Below the pieces are notes generated by a model. That model was not told the DNA's origin and did not search any database. It saw nothing but the letters and a program-made list of their open reading frames with translations. From the NCBI RefSeq assembly GCF_039851975.1, contig NZ_CP156660.1, forward strand, positions 2,919,035-2,983,034: a stretch of 64,000 nucleotides of DNA. Reading direction: 5' to 3'. Both the position numbers and the translations under genes were made by a program. This stretch comes from Desulfoscipio sp. XC116 (lineage in GTDB: Bacteria; Bacillota; Desulfotomaculia; Desulfotomaculales; Desulfallaceae). Below, in pieces: positions 60,902-64,000 of this stretch; position 1 is the first letter of the stretch, and every line of letters starts with the position of its first letter.

Positions 60902-62809
60902 GTGATAGTATTACAGGCGTCGCACATCTATAAATCCTTTGGCGATACCCGGTTGTTCAGTGACATTACCCTGGCCGTCCGGGAAGGAGAAAAAATCGGG
61001 CTGGTGGGAAGAAACGGGGCGGGGAAAACCACCTTACTTAAAATCCTTACCGGGCAGCTTCCCCCCGACGCCGGGGAAATTATTCGTCCCAAAGCACTCA
61101 CCCTGGGTTACCTGGCCCAACAAGGCGGTCTACAGTCAAACCGTACGATTTGGGAGGAAATGCTTTCAGTATTTAATCACCACATAGCCTCGGAAGAAAA
61201 ATTACGCAGTCTGGAAATGGCTATGGGAAAGACAGAAATTACAGCCAATCCGGCCATGCTGGCAAAAATCAGCCAAGAATATACCGATTTGCGGGAAACA
61301 TTTGCCCGAAACGGCGGTTATGAGTATCAGGCTGCCATACGCGGCGTACTGCACGGGCTAAAATTCAGCGAAGAATACTTCAACATATCCGCAGGTCGTC
61401 TCAGCGGAGGTGAAAAAACCCGCCTGGCCCTGGCTAAGCTGCTGTTAACCAAGCCCGCAGTATTAATACTGGATGAACCCACCAACTACCTGGATATGGA
61501 TACCCTGACCTGGCTGGAAAAATACCTGCAATCATACCCGGGCGCTATTTTAGTTGTTTCCCACGACCGTTATTTTTTAGACACTGTTGCAAGTACAGTT
61601 TATGAATTGGAGTTTACCCGCCTTAAACGTTACAAAGGCAATTATTCCCGTTATCTTGTTTTAAAAGCCGAGGAATTGGAACAGCAAGCTAAACAATACC
61701 GCAAACAACAAGAGGAAATAGCCCGACTTCAGGAATTCGTCAAGCGCAATATCGCCCGCGCCTCCACCACCGGAAGGGCTAAAAGCAAACAAAAATTGCT
61801 GGAGAAAATTAAACCGTTGGAAAAACCGCAAACAAACGACAAAAAAATTAATGTATCTATGGCCGCCACTCAATCCAGCGGCAAAGAGGTAATGACAGTT
61901 AAAGAATTAAAGGTAGGTTATCAAGGCCATGCGGTAGCCAGCAGTATAACCTTTTCCATTTTAAGGGGTGAGCGGGTGGCGCTACTGGGCCCGAACGGTA
62001 CCGGTAAGACCACGCTGCTTAAAACACTGGGAGGGATATTACCATCTATATCGGGCTCAATAATCGAAGGTTATCATGTTAATATTGGTTATTATGAGCA
62101 GGAGCAGAAACATCTGACGGGCGATAAACAGGTTATTAACGAACTGTGGGATGAATTTCCCCAATTTGATGAACAGACCGTGCGTTCTATTTTAGGAAGT
62201 TTTTTATTTAGCGGAGAAGATGTCTTAAAATACGTAATTGACTTAAGCGGCGGTGAAAAAGCCAGGCTTGCCCTGGCTAAGCTTATGTGCCAAAAGGCTA
62301 ATTTTTTAATGCTGGACGAGCCCACCAGTCATTTGGACATATTGGGCAACGAAGCCATGGAAGAGGCGTTACTGCAATACCCGGGCACATTACTATTTGT
62401 TTCTCATGACCGCTACTTTATAAACAAAATAGCCACCCGGATCATTGAGCTGTCCCCGGAGGGCGTAAACAATTATTTGGGTAATTTCGATGATTATCAA
62501 AACAAAAAAGCCGTCGAATTTAAAAACGAGCGGCACGATAATGAGAACGACCAAATCAGTGATACTAAAAAGGATTATTTTGAGCGCAAGGAAATACAGC
62601 GCAAACAGCGCAAAAAACAACGCCGTACGGAGGAACTGGAAAAACTAATCAACGACACGGAATCGAACATTGGCCATTTGGAACAGCAGCTATTTTTGCC
62701 GGAAGTATATAACGATCATGAATCCTACCGGCAGAAAAGCTCCGCGCTGGAAAAACTTCGCACAAAACTGGAGAACTACATGGACGAGTGGTTGGAGCTA
62801 TCCGGATAA
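60902..62809 (+). CDS. ABC-F family ATPase (ribosome-associated, Uup/YdiF type)
   Basis: ABC-F proteins have two fused ATPase domains without membrane parts and act on the ribosome in translation or antibiotic resistance. The 635-residue protein has Walker A GRNGAGKTT and GPNGTGKTT, signature motifs LSGGEKTRLALAKLL and LSGGEKARLALAKLM, and Walker B LILDEPTNYLD and LMLDEPTSHLD. The linker (about 255-330) is a charged coiled coil, and a C-terminal coiled coil (about 545-635) resembles that of Uup. The GTG at 60902 follows GGGAG; an ATG five codons earlier is possible. It is monocistronic. Confidence 0.9.
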   Translation: MIVLQASHIYKSFGDTRLFSDITLAVREGEKIGLVGRNGAGKTTLLKILTGQLPPDAGEIIRPKALTLGYLAQQGGLQSNRTIWEEMLSVFNHHIASEEKLRSLEMAMGKTEITANPAMLAKISQEYTDLRETFARNGGYEYQAAIRGVLHGLKFSEEYFNISAGRLSGGEKTRLALAKLLLTKPAVLILDEPTNYLDMDTLTWLEKYLQSYPGAILVVSHDRYFLDTVASTVYELEFTRLKRYKGNYSRYLVLKAEELEQQAKQYRKQQEEIARLQEFVKRNIARASTTGRAKSKQKLLEKIKPLEKPQTNDKKINVSMAATQSSGKEVMTVKELKVGYQGHAVASSITFSILRGERVALLGPNGTGKTTLLKTLGGILPSISGSIIEGYHVNIGYYEQEQKHLTGDKQVINELWDEFPQFDEQTVRSILGSFLFSGEDVLKYVIDLSGGEKARLALAKLMCQKANFLMLDEPTSHLDILGNEAMEEALLQYPGTLLFVSHDRYFINKIATRIIELSPEGVNNYLGNFDDYQNKKAVEFKNERHDNENDQISDTKKDYFERKEIQRKQRKKQRRTEELEKLINDTESNIGHLEQQLFLPEVYNDHESYRQKSSALEKLRTKLENYMDEWLELSG

Positions 62810-62823
62810 TGCTTATTATGTGT

Positions 62824-62882
62824 GTTCGAAAAGGCAAACTCCGGTGCCGGTCAGGAGAGGATCTCGTGCGGACTTTTCGAAC
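62824..62882. repeat. Inverted repeat between the ABC-F and HAD genes
   Basis: GTTCGAAAAG (62824-62833) and CTTTTCGAAC (62873-62882) are perfect inverted copies around a 39-base loop with an inner CCGG..CCGG. It could help end both convergent genes, but no T run is adjacent. Confidence 0.45.
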
Positions 62883-62941
62883 AGGCTTTTATTGGGAGAC
62901 TCGGCTCAAAACGCACTAAAAATTAAAAGGATAAACTTAGC

Positions 62942-63577
62942 TTAGCCTTTTAAGATCGCAAGCAGCTCGGACCATGTATCAACAATGAAATCCGGGCTGC
63001 AAGCCTGTAATTCTCCACGAGAGGCCATCCCCCAGCATACTCCTATGGTAGTCACCCCGGCGTTTATGCCGGACTCTATATCATAATAACTGTCACCTAT
63101 AAATACCGACTGCTCCGGATTCGCCCCGAATTTATCCAAACCCCGCAACACGGGCTCAGCGTGGGGTTTGGGTTTCTCCACATCCTCCAAAGTAACCAGC
63201 TGATCCAGGTAGTGACCCAAGCCGGCGACGGCAATACCGCGCTCCGCCATCATCCGTCGCTTGGAGGTCACCACACCCATACCTCTGACCAGCGGTCTTA
63301 TTTCAGCCAACGCTTCCAACGCCCCGGGGAAAATTTTTATATAATGGTCATGTATCGTCAGCTGGTGATTTATATAACTATCAAATAGTTCCTGCCATCT
63401 TTCCCTGCCAAATTGCCGACAGGCATCGCGCAGGGGCAAACCCACTGTTTTCATCACCGCACCATCTTCCCAGGGGATGCTCATTTGATTAAATACATGA
63501 TAAAACGTGGCCTCAATAAGCGGCAGCGAATCCAGCAAAGTACCGTCAAGATCAAACAGCACGTAATCCTTAAGCAT
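62942..63577 (-). CDS. HAD-superfamily phosphatase, PGP/PpaX type
   Basis: The 211-residue protein has the HAD motifs FDLDGTLLDS (8-17), VVTSK (motif II Ser/Thr), the lysine region EKPKPHAEPV and GDSYYDIESGINAG (motif IV), with a helical cap between. This is the pattern of phosphoglycolate phosphatase and the pyrophosphatase PpaX. The exact substrate cannot be fixed by sequence. It has an ATG start with AAGGAGAA upstream and is convergent with the ABC-F gene. Confidence 0.88.
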   Translation of the reverse strand: MLKDYVLFDLDGTLLDSLPLIEATFYHVFNQMSIPWEDGAVMKTVGLPLRDACRQFGRERWQELFDSYINHQLTIHDHYIKIFPGALEALAEIRPLVRGMGVVTSKRRMMAERGIAVAGLGHYLDQLVTLEDVEKPKPHAEPVLRGLDKFGANPEQSVFIGDSYYDIESGINAGVTTIGVCWGMASRGELQACSPDFIVDTWSELLAILKG

Positions 63578-63728
63578 GCAGCATTCTCCTTACTGTGTCA
63601 AAAAGTTTTACTCTAACCAGAGTTTATATTATATCAAAACACACCTTGTAATCGCTACTACCTGAGAGTAGAAGACTAAATTTCACCACAAAAAATCATC
63701 ATAACCTTTGGTTCCTTGTCCCTTAGCT

Positions 63729-63914
63729 TTAAGCGGCATAATTGTTTGGCTTCAATAATCGCATTGCTGAGTTCAGGGAAAGTTCGTCCAGCACATTTTT
63801 CATATCCCGCACTCCCTGACGTACTCTGCTCAGGTCCATTCCATTAACAGTGGCGCCTGCTAAAACCGTAATGAATGGTCCAAAGGGAATGTTGGATATT
63901 TTTCTCTTGGTCAT
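63729..63914 (-). CDS. Small hypothetical protein (61 aa)
   Basis: Two in-frame ATGs lie at 63920 and 63914; the second is better spaced from AAAGGAAAA. The product (MTKRKISNIPFGPFITVLAG...) has a moderately hydrophobic stretch (NIPFGPFITVLAGATVNG) then a helical part (MDLSRVRQGVRDMKNVLDELSL). No family is recognised. The gene stands alone just before the REP-like repeat at the right end of the window. Confidence 0.5.
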   Translation of the reverse strand: MTKRKISNIPFGPFITVLAGATVNGMDLSRVRQGVRDMKNVLDELSLNSAMRLLKPNNYAA

Positions 63915-63962
63915 ATTCATTTTCCTTTCTAAATCTAATTTAATTCCTTTTCATTGATTCAC

Positions 63963-64000
63963 AAGTCAGGGGACGGTTCCCTGACTCCAAGTCAGGGGAC
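63963..64000. repeat. REP-like repeat running off the window edge
   Basis: AGTCAGGGgA...TtCCCTGACT (63964-63986) is a small palindrome; a second copy begins AAGTCAGGGGAC at 63989-64000 and is cut by the window end. The GTCAGGGGAC unit recalls repeats spread by REP-associated transposases. Confidence 0.55.

Noticed and set aside
1-64000. tRNA, rRNA, CRISPR array, T-box or prophage genes
   Set aside because: I looked for cloverleaf ends, regularly spaced repeats, T-box sequences and phage structural genes on both strands and saw none.

Overview
The window looks like a chromosomal piece of a Gram-positive, endospore-forming sulfate reducer of the Desulfotomaculum group (Peptococcaceae sensu lato). 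The evidence is the combination of sporulation-type cell-wall genes (spoVD, spoVE, a SleB-type cortex hydrolase), many GTG and TTG starts behind strong GGAGG ribosome sites, and the dissimilatory sulfate-reduction genes sat, aprBA, qmoAB and dsrC. HdrCB-type proteins replace QmoC, which is the Gram-positive arrangement. This assignment is inference from gene content. No rRNA, tRNA or CRISPR array was seen.

Region 1 (1-21.1 kb, minus strand) is the division and cell-wall (dcw) cluster. In transcription order it reads mraZ, rsmH, ftsL, spoVD, murE, murF, mraY, murD, spoVE, murG, murC, murB, murA, then ftsQ, two DUF881 genes, sbp and ftsA (cut by the window edge). The mraZ promoter carries a ladder of AGTGG boxes at about 10-bp spacing, as expected for MraZ autoregulation. 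A 1.7-kb island of very small genes, mostly on the opposite strand, separates murA from ftsQ.

Region 2 (21-32 kb) is mostly minus strand. It holds a NarL-type regulator whose receiver has lost its phosphoryl-acceptor Asp and which sits behind a candidate c-di-GMP-I riboswitch with terminator. It continues with a Fur regulator, a 49-aa coiled-coil protein, a patatin-like protein, a MetE/UROD-like protein and a PHP phosphatase, then a DacF-type carboxypeptidase, several microproteins, a LarA-family protein and a radical SAM protein.

Region 3 (32-45 kb) is transport and lipid metabolism. It has a TauE/SafE permease with an unrecognised membrane partner, an acyl-CoA synthetase, an HtrA protease, an IS1634-like element with a suspect active site, an SLC13-type transporter, a CBS protein and an ArsB/NhaD-type transporter.

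Region 4 (45-58 kb) is the sulfate-reduction core on the minus strand: sat, aprB, aprA, qmoA, qmoB, hdrC, hdrB, with dsrC further right. Sat activates sulfate to APS, AprBA reduces it to sulfite, QmoAB-HdrCB supplies electrons, and DsrC carries sulfite-derived sulfur. Palindromes matching the Rex (NADH-sensing repressor) operator lie upstream of sat and of the TauE operon, which suggests redox control linking uptake and activation.

Region 5 (58-64 kb) has a Na/Pi cotransporter with a Pho-box-like repeat array upstream, SleB, an ABC-F ATPase, a HAD phosphatase and a small unknown gene. A REP-like repeat runs off the right edge.
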